Below, piece by piece: positions 14,063 through 21,888 of a stretch of DNA of 28,820 bases; position 1 is the stretch's first letter, and every line of letters begins with the position of its first letter. A program made the translations under genes and the position numbers. The DNA comes from CAIQPS01 sp964631965. Lineage in GTDB: Bacteria; Actinomycetota; Thermoleophilia; RBG-16-64-13. The notes beneath the pieces were generated by a model. That model worked only from the letters and a program-made list of their open reading frames with translations. It was not told where the DNA came from and made no database searches. Location: positions 1 through 28,820 of the forward strand of contig CAZWAR010000028.1 of the NCBI GenBank assembly GCA_964631965.1, written 5' to 3'.

Positions 14063-15790
14063 TTGATCGAATGTGACGTCCTCGTGATCGGCGGCGGCTT
14101 GGCCGGCAGTTTTGCTGCTATCAAGGCTCGCGAGCGGGGCCGGAACGTGCTGCTCGTAGACAAGGGGTACGTCAGCAAGTCGGGGGAGACCCCCTATGCA
14201 GGCGATACCGCCGTGTTCGATCCGGACTGGGGCCACGATCTCGGGCAATGGCTCGAGCAGGTGAACGTCATCGGTGAGTACATGAACGATCGGCACTGGA
14301 ACGAGCTGGTGTTCCGGGATTCCCGGGAACGCTTCGCCGATCTGCGTTCTTATGGCGTGCGCTTTCACGAGAAGAACGGTGAGGTGGTGCGCTTACCCCA
14401 CCCGCATGCGAACGTCGAGCTGCCCGATACGCACAAGTTTCCCCCGACTGTGAGCGAGGTAGTGCACTGGCTGCCTGGGTTCACCGAGGTGATCCGCAAA
14501 CATGTGATCAGGACTGGAGTGAAGCTCAAGGATAGGTTCATGGTCACCGAGTTGCTGAAGCAAGAGGGACGGGTGGCCGGCGCCATCGGTTTCTCCATAG
14601 AAGGCAACGAAGTGCAGGTAATCAAGGCCAAGGCGGTGGTGGTGGCCGCAGGCGGAGGTGGGTTCCGCCCGGTCGGGTATCCCACTCACGAGCTCACGGC
14701 CGACGGCCATGCCATGGGGTACCGCGCCGGCGCCGTCATCACCAGCAAGGAGTTCGTCTCTCCCCACGCGACGAATCCGGACCAACCCGCATGGCCGCCG
14801 ATGTACCTGTTCTTCTCCGCGGGACATTCCGCGGCTGCACCGGGAATGTTCGAAGCTCCTCACCTCTACAACGCCGACGGGGCCGAGGTGCCCGTCCGCG
14901 GCGTCGCCTGGCACGGCTGGCTGGACGCCGAGTATGAGGCGCACGAGGGCCGGGCGCCGTTGATGGTCGATCACGGCCGGCGGGGCGTTTTCAAGGTGAG
15001 CGGCCCGGGAGCGCAAGGCTCGATGCTCGGCCACGCCACCGGTGGGATCGTCCCGGTGAACGATGACTGCGCCTGCGGCGTGCCCGGCCTCTTTGCGGCG
15101 GGCGACAGTTGCGGCTCCTGTTTCATCGGGGCGTCGTACTCGGGTTTCGGCTTCGCCACCATGCACGCAGCGGCGACCGGGGCCCGGGCCGGATTGGGAG
15201 CGGCCGCGGAGGCGGAACGCCTCGGCGCGGACGGCGGCATCGACGAGCGGGTCGTGGCTGCAGCCACCGCGCGCCTGCTCGAGCCGCTCGAGCGCAAGGG
15301 CGGCTTCACGCCCCACTGGGTCACTCAGGTGCTGCAGAACACCCTGGCTCCGTACTTCGTGCTGTACATCAAACACGGTGACCGGCTGCAAACCGCTCTC
15401 AACACGGTGGAGTTCCTGCGGGACCACATAGCACCCAAACTGTATGCCCGGGGCGACCACGAACTGCGGCTGGCGCACGAGACCAAGAACATGATCTTGA
15501 ACGCGGAGATGAAGTTGCGCTCGTCACTGGCCCGCACCGAGAGCCGGGGTACCCACTATCGGGAGGACTTCCCCGGCCGGAACGACGCCGAGTGGCTCGC
15601 CTGGGCGCGACTCAAGGAGGACGACGGGCGGATGGTGGCCTTCAAGGAGCCGATCCCCGCCGCGTGGCATCCCGATGGAGCCAGGCCCTATGAGGAGCGC
15701 TATCCGATGCGGCTCCCCAACGAGGTCCCGGGTACCTCTCCGCCGCCCGGCGCTTCGCCAGAGCCTCGTACCGCTGGAGAGGGGAGGTAG
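14063..15790 (+). CDS. FAD-dependent oxidoreductase, fumarate reductase/AprA-like flavoprotein 2
   Basis: The 575-residue cytosolic flavoprotein is a clear paralogue of flavoprotein 1. The FAD motif VIGGGLAGS lies at residues 8-16, DKGYVSKSGETPYAGD follows, the capping region is SKEFVSPH (228-235), PGLFAAGD is the second FAD contact, and the C-terminal RTESRGTHYREDFP (491-504) is a textbook SdhA/FrdA-type motif. The loop after KEFVSPH is rich in aromatic residues (WPPMYLFFSAGH) and differs strongly from that of flavoprotein 1, so substrate choice probably differs. TTG 14063 is the start: GGAGG (14051-14055) is 7 nt upstream and no better codon lies in frame nearby. It sits between ferredoxin 1 and ferredoxin 2, only 2 nt from the latter, so ferredoxin 2 is its most likely partner. 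Confidence 0.88.
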   Translation: MIECDVLVIGGGLAGSFAAIKARERGRNVLLVDKGYVSKSGETPYAGDTAVFDPDWGHDLGQWLEQVNVIGEYMNDRHWNELVFRDSRERFADLRSYGVRFHEKNGEVVRLPHPHANVELPDTHKFPPTVSEVVHWLPGFTEVIRKHVIRTGVKLKDRFMVTELLKQEGRVAGAIGFSIEGNEVQVIKAKAVVVAAGGGGFRPVGYPTHELTADGHAMGYRAGAVITSKEFVSPHATNPDQPAWPPMYLFFSAGHSAAAPGMFEAPHLYNADGAEVPVRGVAWHGWLDAEYEAHEGRAPLMVDHGRRGVFKVSGPGAQGSMLGHATGGIVPVNDDCACGVPGLFAAGDSCGSCFIGASYSGFGFATMHAAATGARAGLGAAAEAERLGADGGIDERVVAAATARLLEPLERKGGFTPHWVTQVLQNTLAPYFVLYIKHGDRLQTALNTVEFLRDHIAPKLYARGDHELRLAHETKNMILNAEMKLRSSLARTESRGTHYREDFPGRNDAEWLAWARLKEDDGRMVAFKEPIPAAWHPDGARPYEERYPMRLPNEVPGTSPPPGASPEPRTAGEGR

Positions 15791-15792
15791 CC

Positions 15793-16011
15793 ATGGCTAT
15801 CGAAGTCATCGATCCCGCCCTCTGCAACGGCTGCGGCATCTGCGTGCGCAACTGCCCCATGGATGTGATCCGCATGAACCGGGAGTCCCGCAAGGCGGAG
15901 ATTCTCTACCAGACCGACTGCATGCTCTGCGGGCAGTGCCTGGAATGCCCGGAGAAGGCGATCTACCTCAAGCCCGGCTGGCCCAAGCCCTACCTGTTGG
16001 GTTGGGGCTAG
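15793..16011 (+). CDS. 2[4Fe-4S] ferredoxin 2 with shortened second cysteine motif
   Basis: A 72-residue ferredoxin. The first motif is canonical: Cys11, 14, 17, 21 (CNGCGICVRNCP). The second reads CMLCGQCLECPEKAI with Cys43, 46, 49 and 52, so the last gap is two residues, not three. The bases (TGC CTG GAA TGC CCG) leave no doubt about the spacing in this sequence. A cluster may still form, but its geometry or potential could be altered. ATG 15793 follows GGGGAGG closely and starts 2 nt after the flavoprotein 2 stop. The tail is rich in Pro/Trp/Leu (KPGWPKPYLLGWG). Function: electron transfer for flavoprotein 2. Confidence 0.92.
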   Translation: MAIEVIDPALCNGCGICVRNCPMDVIRMNRESRKAEILYQTDCMLCGQCLECPEKAIYLKPGWPKPYLLGWG

Positions 16012-16069
16012 GCAGCGGCCGCTGACGGGTCGAGACATACACGCAGGTGAGAACGACACGAGGAGTGAC

Positions 16070-17263
16070 ATGGCCGACGCGAAGCACGACGCTACGAAGA
16101 AGCTGACCTACCCCATCGTGGGGACGAACATGAAGCGGTTCTTCGGCCCCCGGGGAGAGATACCGCGGCCGGAGCCCGGCGAGCCCTTCTACGGGCAGGA
16201 CGCGCACTATCTCAAGCTCGAGCCGGCCTACGCCGACAATGGGGACGGCACCGTCTCCGATCTCAACACCGGCCTCATGTGGCAGAAGACCACCGAGGCT
16301 CGGGAGGACTCCCTGGAGGGCCGGGTCACCTGGTACGAGGCCGAAGACTACGCCGCGAGGCTGCGCCTCGGCGGTCACAACGACTGGCGGGTACCGAGCA
16401 TCAAGGAGCTCATCTCCCTCGTGGACGCCAACGGCACCATGCACCCCCGTCGCGCGTACTTCGACGACCGCTACTTCGACCTCACGTACGGCCCCGCGAA
16501 CGTCGACGGCTACCGGTTCATCGACTCTCAGCTGGTCACAACCACGTCGTACATCTCCAAGTCGGTGCTGTTCTCCGATTGGTGGCAGGACTTCGGCGAG
16601 AAGAAGATCGAGCCGGGAGTAATGCATATCGCTCCAACCTTCTTCGGCTACAACTTCACGGACGGCCGCATCAAGAGCTATCCCAAGGAGAACCACCCGT
16701 ACAACGGGGTCTCCACCTGGTGCATCCGCTGTGTGCGCGGGCCCGCCTACGGTAGCAACGACTTGGTGGACAACGGCGACGGCACCATCAGCGACCGGGC
16801 CACCGGGTTGATGTGGCAGAAGGCCGATGATGGGAGGGCGCGCGACTGGCAGCAGGCTCTCGACTATTGCGAGCATCTGCACCTGGCCGGCTACGAAGAC
16901 TGGCGTCTCCCGGACCAGAAGGAGTTGCACAGCATCACCGACTACGACTTCATCCCGGCCATCAACCCGGTCTTCCACATGAGCGACCCGAAGGGATGGT
17001 TCTGGAGCAGCACCCCATTCGTCGACGCACCCGGCCAGGCGGTATACGTGGCCTTCGGCAAAGCCACCGGCAAGACCTCGGCCCGTCCGGAGGACGAGTA
17101 CGACGTGCATGGGGCCGGGGCAATGCGCTCCGATCCAATGGTGGGCGATCCCGCCTGCTATCGCGAAGGCGGTGGACCGCAGAGGGACACCATCCGCATC
17201 TACAACTACGTGCGTGCGGTGCGCACTCTGGGCGCGTCCAGGCGGCCGCGACATCACCTCTAG
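16070..17263 (+). CDS. Tandem DUF1566 (Lcl C-terminal-like) protein, no signal peptide
   Basis: The 397-residue protein has two DUF1566/C-type-lectin-like units, at about residues 55-220 and 225-390. Each has the markers GTVSDLNTGLMWQK / GTISDRATGLMWQK and NDWRVPSIKEL / EDWRLPDQKEL. It starts without any signal peptide, and no upstream in-frame extension would add one, so it looks cytosolic although the family is best known from surface proteins. It begins with FYGQDAHY and ends with DVHGAGAMRSDP...IRIYNYVR, both shared with the DUF1566 lipoprotein two genes on. AGGAG (16061-16065) is 4 nt before the ATG. The family has no known enzymatic role; ligand binding or scaffolding is a guess. It lies between ferredoxin 2 and an MBL-fold hydrolase. 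Confidence 0.85.
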   Translation: MADAKHDATKKLTYPIVGTNMKRFFGPRGEIPRPEPGEPFYGQDAHYLKLEPAYADNGDGTVSDLNTGLMWQKTTEAREDSLEGRVTWYEAEDYAARLRLGGHNDWRVPSIKELISLVDANGTMHPRRAYFDDRYFDLTYGPANVDGYRFIDSQLVTTTSYISKSVLFSDWWQDFGEKKIEPGVMHIAPTFFGYNFTDGRIKSYPKENHPYNGVSTWCIRCVRGPAYGSNDLVDNGDGTISDRATGLMWQKADDGRARDWQQALDYCEHLHLAGYEDWRLPDQKELHSITDYDFIPAINPVFHMSDPKGWFWSSTPFVDAPGQAVYVAFGKATGKTSARPEDEYDVHGAGAMRSDPMVGDPACYREGGGPQRDTIRIYNYVRAVRTLGASRRPRHHL

Positions 17264-17272
17264 GAGGACGCT

Positions 17273-18250
17273 ATGGACCAGGCGCAGACGAGACCGCAGG
17301 GTGCGCAGGCCCCGCGGGGCATCGCCGCGGGGCCGCCACCACCCATCCCTCCGTATCCGCACGACACCGGCTTCAGTGTGATCACCATCGGAAGCGGCAA
17401 CCCGCAGCCCAGCCTGGAGCGGGCCAGCCCCTGCACCATGGTGCAGTACCGGGGCCGGTACTACGTGGTGGACATGGGGAACGGTGCGCAGAACAGCATG
17501 CTGCGCGGGGAGAAGGGGACCTTTCCGTTCCGGGACATAGCCGCCGTCTGCTTCACCCATTTCCACCAGGATCACGCCAACGATTTCTTCGACGTGATGA
17601 CCAACCGCTGGCTCACGGGCGGCAAGGAGGTGGCCATCGTGGGGCCTCCCGGAGTGGGCAGACTGTACGGATTCCTGGTCACCTTCTTCAAGGACGACCT
17701 CTCCTACCGCTGGTTGCGGGAGATGAGGCGAGGGCTCACTGCCGTCGGGATGTTCGAGGGGGTGGAGGTCATAGAAGTCATCGGATCGGAGCGGTTCACC
17801 CTCGGCGACCTGGGCGTCACCACCGCACAGCTTACCCACACCATGTATGACGTGGGCTACCGGTTCGCAGCCGACGGGAGGGCAGTGGTGATATCCGGCG
17901 ACACAACGTTCGACGAGCGGTTGATCGAATTGGCGGCCGGCGCCGACGTCCTGGTGATGGACGGCGACGAGCGCTGGGGGAACGAACCTGCTTTCGAGAT
18001 GCCCCCGCTGGAGGCTCTGGAGCCCGAGTACCGGCCGGCCGGCCGGTACGGCGGCGATTTCGGTGTCAGGCCGCACGCGAACCTTTCAGAGGTCGCGGCC
18101 ATGGCGTCCAGCGCCGGGGTGGGGCACCTACTGCTCACCCACTTCCGGGCCGGCCGGGTGGACGAAGAAGGGGTCCGGGCGGCACTTCGCAGCGGGGGGT
18201 TCCAGGGGCAGGTGACCTTTGCCGTCGACGGGATGGAGGTGCCGGTGTGA
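17273..18250 (+). CDS. Metallo-beta-lactamase-fold hydrolase A (RNase Z/arylsulfatase-like subgroup)
   Basis: A 325-residue MBL-fold hydrolase with the complete two-metal set: HFHQDH (His96, His98, Asp100, His101), His189 (LTHTMY), Asp210 (SGDT) and His290 (LLTHF). The opening VITIGSGNPQP and the RGRYYVVDMGNG strand pattern match the RNase Z/ElaC-like and AtsA-like branch rather than glyoxalase II. RNase Z itself is unlikely given the operon and the duplicate gene (20856-21854), so small-molecule ester, lactone or sulfate-ester hydrolysis is a better guess. The N-terminus (about 35 residues) is Pro/Gln/Ala-rich and not a clear signal peptide. AGGAGG lies 5 nt before ATG 17273. The stop overlaps the next start (GTGA). 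Confidence 0.88.
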   Translation: MDQAQTRPQGAQAPRGIAAGPPPPIPPYPHDTGFSVITIGSGNPQPSLERASPCTMVQYRGRYYVVDMGNGAQNSMLRGEKGTFPFRDIAAVCFTHFHQDHANDFFDVMTNRWLTGGKEVAIVGPPGVGRLYGFLVTFFKDDLSYRWLREMRRGLTAVGMFEGVEVIEVIGSERFTLGDLGVTTAQLTHTMYDVGYRFAADGRAVVISGDTTFDERLIELAAGADVLVMDGDERWGNEPAFEMPPLEALEPEYRPAGRYGGDFGVRPHANLSEVAAMASSAGVGHLLLTHFRAGRVDEEGVRAALRSGGFQGQVTFAVDGMEVPV

Positions 18251-19791
18251 GAGCTGGAGGATCACGGCGGATGAGATGGGTTCGGGTGGCCGGCGGAGGC
18301 GGCCCGCGGGGCAAAGGAAGGCTGCGAGGACGTGTGCTCCTGGGTCTTGCCCTCATGTTCGCCGTGGCCGTCGTCATGACCACGTCTTGCGGAGGTGAAC
18401 AGATGGAGATTCAGACGACCGGATCGACGTCATTCCCGGCGACCTCGACCGGCTCTTCCACGGCCCCGGCCGCGGATAGCGGGACGGCCGGAGTTCCCGC
18501 CGGCTCCCTGCCCTATCCCCTCGTCGACTCGGGGCAGACGGCCTGCTACGACGACCAGGCGGAGATGGCCACACCGCCGGCTGCCGGAGAGGAATTCTAT
18601 GGGCAGGACGCCCAGTTCTCGGACAACCAGCCGAGCTACACGCTGAGTGGCGACGGTCTCACCGTCACCGACAACGTCACCGGCTTGGTGTGGCAGCGCT
18701 CGCCCGAGAGCAACGGCGACGGGGTCATCAACAAGGCCGACAAGATGACCTGGGAGCAGATGCAGGACTACCCGGCCACGCTCAATGCGCAGAAGTTCGG
18801 CGGCTACGACGACTGGCGGCTGCCGACCATCAAGGAGCTCTACTCGCTCATCCTCTTCGTGGGCACCGACCCGAACCCGATGGCGCCTGACGCGAGCGGA
18901 GAGGTGCCTTTCCTCGACACCGACTACTTCACCTTCGTCTACGGGAACCCGGCGGAGGGGGAGCGGATCATCGATTCGCAGTACGCCTCCAGCACCCTGT
19001 ATGTGTCCACCACCATGGGAGGTTTCAGGACGTTGTTCGGGGTGAACTTCGCCGACGGACGCATCAAAGGCTACGGCTTCCAGATGCCGGGCGGAGGCGA
19101 GAAGACCTTCTTCGTGCAGTTGGTGCGGGGCAATCCGGCCTACGGGACGAACGACTTCGTGGACAACAAGGACGGAACCATCACCGACAACGCCACAGGC
19201 TTGATGTGGGCGCAGGCGGACAGCGGCAAGGGCCTGGATTGGAAGGAAGCCCTGGCCTGGGCCGAGGAAATGAACGCGCAGAACTACCTCGGCCACAACG
19301 ACTGGCGGGTGCCGGGGGTCAAGGAGTTGCAGAGCATCATCGATTACACGCGCTCGCCCGACACCACCCAATCGGCGGCCATCGACCCGCTCTTCTCCTG
19401 CACGGAGATCACGAATGAGGCCGGGCAGCCCGACTTCCCCTGCTACTGGACGAGCACCACTCACATCGGGACGGGCGGCCGCGCTGACACCGCCGACTAT
19501 CTGGCCTTCGGCCGGGCCATGGGCTACTTCAAGCCCGGCTCTCCCCCGGAGGGGGCGGGAGCCGGCGCCCCGACGGGGCCAGGCGCGGCGGGGCCGCCTC
19601 CAGGTGCCGCCCCAGGGATGATGCCGGCCGGAACCTACGTCGAGGGGGCCAGCTGGATGGACGTCCACGGCGCCGGGGCCCAGCGCTCCGATCCCAAGGT
19701 GGGCGACCCTGCGGACTTCCCCTATGGGCGCGGTCCTCAGGGCGACGCCATCCGCATCTACAACTATGTCCGTCTCGTGAGGGACGCATAG
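18247..19791 (+). CDS. Tandem DUF1566 lipoprotein
   Basis: The 514-residue protein has an Arg-rich N-terminus, a hydrophobic stretch at about 30-44 and a likely lipobox ending at Cys48 (MTTSCGG), then a Ser/Thr/Ala-rich tether to about residue 85. Two DUF1566 units follow: GLTVTDNVTGLVWQR with DDWRLPTIKEL, and GTITDNATGLMWAQ with NDWRVPGVKEL. Inside the first is SNGDGVINKADKM, which looks like a dockerin/EF-hand-type calcium loop. Between the last strands is a Gly/Ala/Pro-rich insert (about 435-465) missing from the cytosolic paralogue. The C-terminus (DVHGAGAQRSDPKVGDP, IRIYNYVRLVRDA) is nearly the same as in that paralogue. GTG 18247 overlaps the MBL stop; ATG 18271 would also keep the signal. 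It probably acts as a surface binding protein; the ligand is unknown. Confidence 0.85.
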   Translation: MRAGGSRRMRWVRVAGGGGPRGKGRLRGRVLLGLALMFAVAVVMTTSCGGEQMEIQTTGSTSFPATSTGSSTAPAADSGTAGVPAGSLPYPLVDSGQTACYDDQAEMATPPAAGEEFYGQDAQFSDNQPSYTLSGDGLTVTDNVTGLVWQRSPESNGDGVINKADKMTWEQMQDYPATLNAQKFGGYDDWRLPTIKELYSLILFVGTDPNPMAPDASGEVPFLDTDYFTFVYGNPAEGERIIDSQYASSTLYVSTTMGGFRTLFGVNFADGRIKGYGFQMPGGGEKTFFVQLVRGNPAYGTNDFVDNKDGTITDNATGLMWAQADSGKGLDWKEALAWAEEMNAQNYLGHNDWRVPGVKELQSIIDYTRSPDTTQSAAIDPLFSCTEITNEAGQPDFPCYWTSTTHIGTGGRADTADYLAFGRAMGYFKPGSPPEGAGAGAPTGPGAAGPPPGAAPGMMPAGTYVEGASWMDVHGAGAQRSDPKVGDPADFPYGRGPQGDAIRIYNYVRLVRDA

Positions 19792-19813
19792 GTGCGCGGA
19801 AGGAGGTCGTGAC

Positions 19814-20746
19814 GTGGAATTGAGGCGTCTGGGGAACTCGGGCCCAATTGTGTCGGCCGTGGGGGTGGGCTGCAACAATTTCGGGACCCGGCTCGACGAG
19901 CGTCAGGTTCGCGCGGTGGTGGATGCTGCTCTCACCGCCGGCATCACCCATTTCGACACGGCGGAGAGCTATGGCTCCGGACAGTCCGAGATCCTCCTCG
20001 GCAAGGCGCTCGGATCCCGGCGGGATGAGGCGGTCATCGCCACCAAGTTCTCACCCCGGCCGGCCGGGGAAGCCTATCGGCCGGGAGCCCTTCGGAAGCG
20101 GATCCTGGAGACCTGCGACGGCAGTCTGCGCCGCCTGAGCACCGATCGCATAGACCTCTACTACCAGCACCGTCCTGATTCCGAGGCCCCAGCGGAGGAA
20201 GCGCTGGAGGCGCTTGCCGAGTTGGCCGCGGCAGGGAAGGTAGTGCACGGAGCATGCTCCAACTTCAGTACGGCGCAAATCGAGGAGGCGGCCCGCGCGG
20301 CGGCCACCGAGGGCTATCCGGGCTTCGTGGCCTCCCAGATCCATTGGAACCTGCTCTTCCGGGACGAGGAGGAGGAGCATATCCCGGCCGCGCGCAGGCA
20401 CGGGATGGGCATTGTCCCGTATTTCCCGCTGGAATCGGGACTGCTCACAGGGAAGTACCACTCCGGCTCGATGCCCGAGGGATCGCGTTTGGCCAGGGTG
20501 CCCCGATTCGGTGGGCTCGCCACCCCGGAGAACTTCGCCTACATAGAACGATTGCGCCGGTTCGCAGAGGAGCGCGGGCATTCGTTGCTCGAACTCTCCT
20601 TTGCTTGGTTGCTGGCTGAGGACGGCGTGGGATCGGTGATCGCCGGAGCCATGAGCCCGGAGCAGGTTGCCGAGAATGCGAGGTCCGGGCAGGCGTGGGC
20701 TTTGTCCGCGGTCGAACTGGCCGAGGTTCCGCAGAGAGAAGGGTGA
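19814..20746 (+). CDS. Aldo-keto reductase
   Basis: A 310-residue (alpha/beta)8 NADPH-dependent oxidoreductase. The catalytic tetrad is visible: Asp48 and Tyr53 in HFDTAESYG, Lys78 in ATKFS, and His119 in YYQHRPD. The family ends (LRRLGNSG at the start, GSVIAGAMSPEQVAEN near the end) are normal. It most resembles the AKR group of sugar-aldehyde/L-glyceraldehyde-phosphate reductases and general stress aldehyde reductases; the substrate is open. GTG 19814 has AAGGAGG 7 nt upstream. It closes the run that begins with flavoprotein 1. The next promoter starts only 6 bp after its stop, and I see no hairpin terminator in between. Confidence 0.92.
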   Translation: MELRRLGNSGPIVSAVGVGCNNFGTRLDERQVRAVVDAALTAGITHFDTAESYGSGQSEILLGKALGSRRDEAVIATKFSPRPAGEAYRPGALRKRILETCDGSLRRLSTDRIDLYYQHRPDSEAPAEEALEALAELAAAGKVVHGACSNFSTAQIEEAARAAATEGYPGFVASQIHWNLLFRDEEEEHIPAARRHGMGIVPYFPLESGLLTGKYHSGSMPEGSRLARVPRFGGLATPENFAYIERLRRFAEERGHSLLELSFAWLLAEDGVGSVIAGAMSPEQVAENARSGQAWALSAVELAEVPQREG

Positions 20747-20752
20747 TCTCTA

Positions 20753-20781
20753 TTGACAATGGGGCCGGGGTTTGCGAGAGT
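20753..20781 (+). promoter_or_regulatory. Promoter of the second redox operon (TTGACA-N17-GAGAGT)
   Basis: A perfect TTGACA (20753-20758) lies within TATTGACAA, the same 9-mer as at 4966-4974. GAGAGT follows after exactly 17 bp (20776-20781) and agrees with the -10 consensus at the same three positions as the importer promoter. The predicted start of transcription is near 20788, at the left arm of the palindrome. Confidence 0.6.
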
Positions 20782-20788
20782 AATGGCA

Positions 20789-20822
20789 CTCACTCGTTGA
20801 TATAACAATATCATTCAGTGAG
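20789..20822. promoter_or_regulatory. 34-bp interrupted palindrome, operator of the second redox operon
   Basis: The element reads CTCACT-N3-TGATAT-N4-ATATCA-N3-AGTGAG with both pairs of arms perfectly complementary. The core (20798-20813) has the same TGATAY-N4-RTATCA form as the site before the importer, and TGAGACA follows the core by 5 nt in both. It overlaps the predicted transcription start and early leader, fitting a repressor site. As RNA it could also fold into a 12-bp interrupted hairpin with an AACA loop. Confidence 0.65.
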
Positions 20823-20855
20823 ACACTTTCGAGAGGAAGGGGATCGTTCACAGCA

Positions 20856-21854
20856 GTGGGGGCCGTGGGTAGAAGAACACACGTGATGAGACTGCCGGGC
20901 ATGTCGGGTGAAGATGTGCCCGCCTATCCGCATGAGCACGCGCTCAGCATCATCACCCTGGGCAGCGGTTCGCCCGAACTGAATTCGGCTCGGGCGAGCG
21001 CGTGCACAGCCGTCCAGTATCGCGGCGCCTACTACGTGGTCGATACCGGCAACGGTTCCACGCTCAGCTTCGTGAAAGGGGGCGAGTACGGCCCCTACCG
21101 GCACCGGGATATCGCCGCCATCCTCTTCACCCACCTCCATCAGGACCACGTGAACGATTACTTCGACATGATGACCACCCGCTGGTATGAGGGCGGCAAG
21201 CGGATGGACCTCGTCGGCCCCCCGGGCACGGCGGAGCTTCACCGCTTCTTGACCACGTTCTTCCGGGACGACCTGGTCTATCGGATGCTGGGTGGGGGAG
21301 TGGCCGGAATCGGCGTGGAGGGGATGTTCACGGACGTGGATATCCGCGAACTGACGGGAGAGAACGAGTTCGCCCTGGGACCTCTTCGGGTAGCAACCGC
21401 CGAGATGACCCACTCCATGTACGATCTGGCCTACCGGTTCGAGGTGGAGGGGAGGGCGATCGTAATCTCCGGTGACACGGCTTTTGATCCCCGCCTCGTG
21501 GAGTTGGCCGAGGGGGCCGATATCCTGGTCATCGACGCGAACCCGTGGGCCGACGGGACTCGTCCGCGGCCGGTCCGACGCCCGCTGTCAGAATTGCCGG
21601 CCGAATATCAGGTTAGGGAGCCCTACCGGGGCGATCCTGAGGCTCCCAATCACATGTCGCTACCTGAGGTCGTGCGGGTGGCTGCCGAGTCCCGTGCGGC
21701 CACCGTGGTACTGACCCACCTGTGGCCGCTGCCGGTTGATGACGCGCTCATCCGACGCACGGTGGAGGCGTTCTCGGCCGGTGGCTACACCGGCCGGGTG
21801 ATCTTCGCAGAAGACGGTCTGGAGGTGCCGGCAAGGGGCCGGCCTGCTCGATGA
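20856..21854 (+). CDS. Metallo-beta-lactamase-fold hydrolase B
   Basis: A 332-residue paralogue of hydrolase A, with all metal ligands: HLHQDH (His93, His95, Asp97, His98), His186 (MTHSMYDLAYRF), Asp207 (SGDT) and His288 (LTHLW). Shared segments with A include ITLGSGSP, RASACTAVQYRGAYYVVDTGNG and YFDMMTTRW. The region between the last Asp and His is longer and different, likely a substrate lid. The start is uncertain: GTG 20856, GTG 20865 and ATG 20886 are in frame, and the purine-rich AGGAAGGGG at 20833-20841 is nearest the first. It is the first gene after the palindromic operator and is followed after 34 bp by the amidohydrolase. No signal peptide. The substrate is unknown; ester or lactone hydrolysis is a guess. 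Confidence 0.88.
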   Translation: MGAVGRRTHVMRLPGMSGEDVPAYPHEHALSIITLGSGSPELNSARASACTAVQYRGAYYVVDTGNGSTLSFVKGGEYGPYRHRDIAAILFTHLHQDHVNDYFDMMTTRWYEGGKRMDLVGPPGTAELHRFLTTFFRDDLVYRMLGGGVAGIGVEGMFTDVDIRELTGENEFALGPLRVATAEMTHSMYDLAYRFEVEGRAIVISGDTAFDPRLVELAEGADILVIDANPWADGTRPRPVRRPLSELPAEYQVREPYRGDPEAPNHMSLPEVVRVAAESRAATVVLTHLWPLPVDDALIRRTVEAFSAGGYTGRVIFAEDGLEVPARGRPAR

Positions 21855-21888
21855 ATCCGCCCTTGTCCTCACTATCCGGAGGTCCATC

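Noticed and set aside
16013..16024. 12-bp perfect palindrome CAGCGGCCGCTG after ferredoxin 2
   Set aside because: It is short and GC-only in a GC-rich genome and lacks a loop or T-tract. Chance is a sufficient explanation.
15968..18076. 702-codon minus-strand ORF opposite the DUF1566 and MBL genes
   Set aside because: It is a GC-rich shadow of genes with strong motifs on the + strand. The translation is rich in His, Val and Arg without any domain.
17273..18250. RNase Z (tRNA 3' processing) for the MBL-fold proteins
   Set aside because: Two copies inside redox operons, no flexible exosite arm seen, and no tRNA context. Small-molecule hydrolysis is more likely.
16070..19791. Diversity-generating retroelement targets (DUF1566 has the C-type-lectin fold used by some DGR variable proteins)
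   Set aside because: No reverse transcriptase gene and no template-like repeat were found in the window. The similar C-termini are explained by paralogy.
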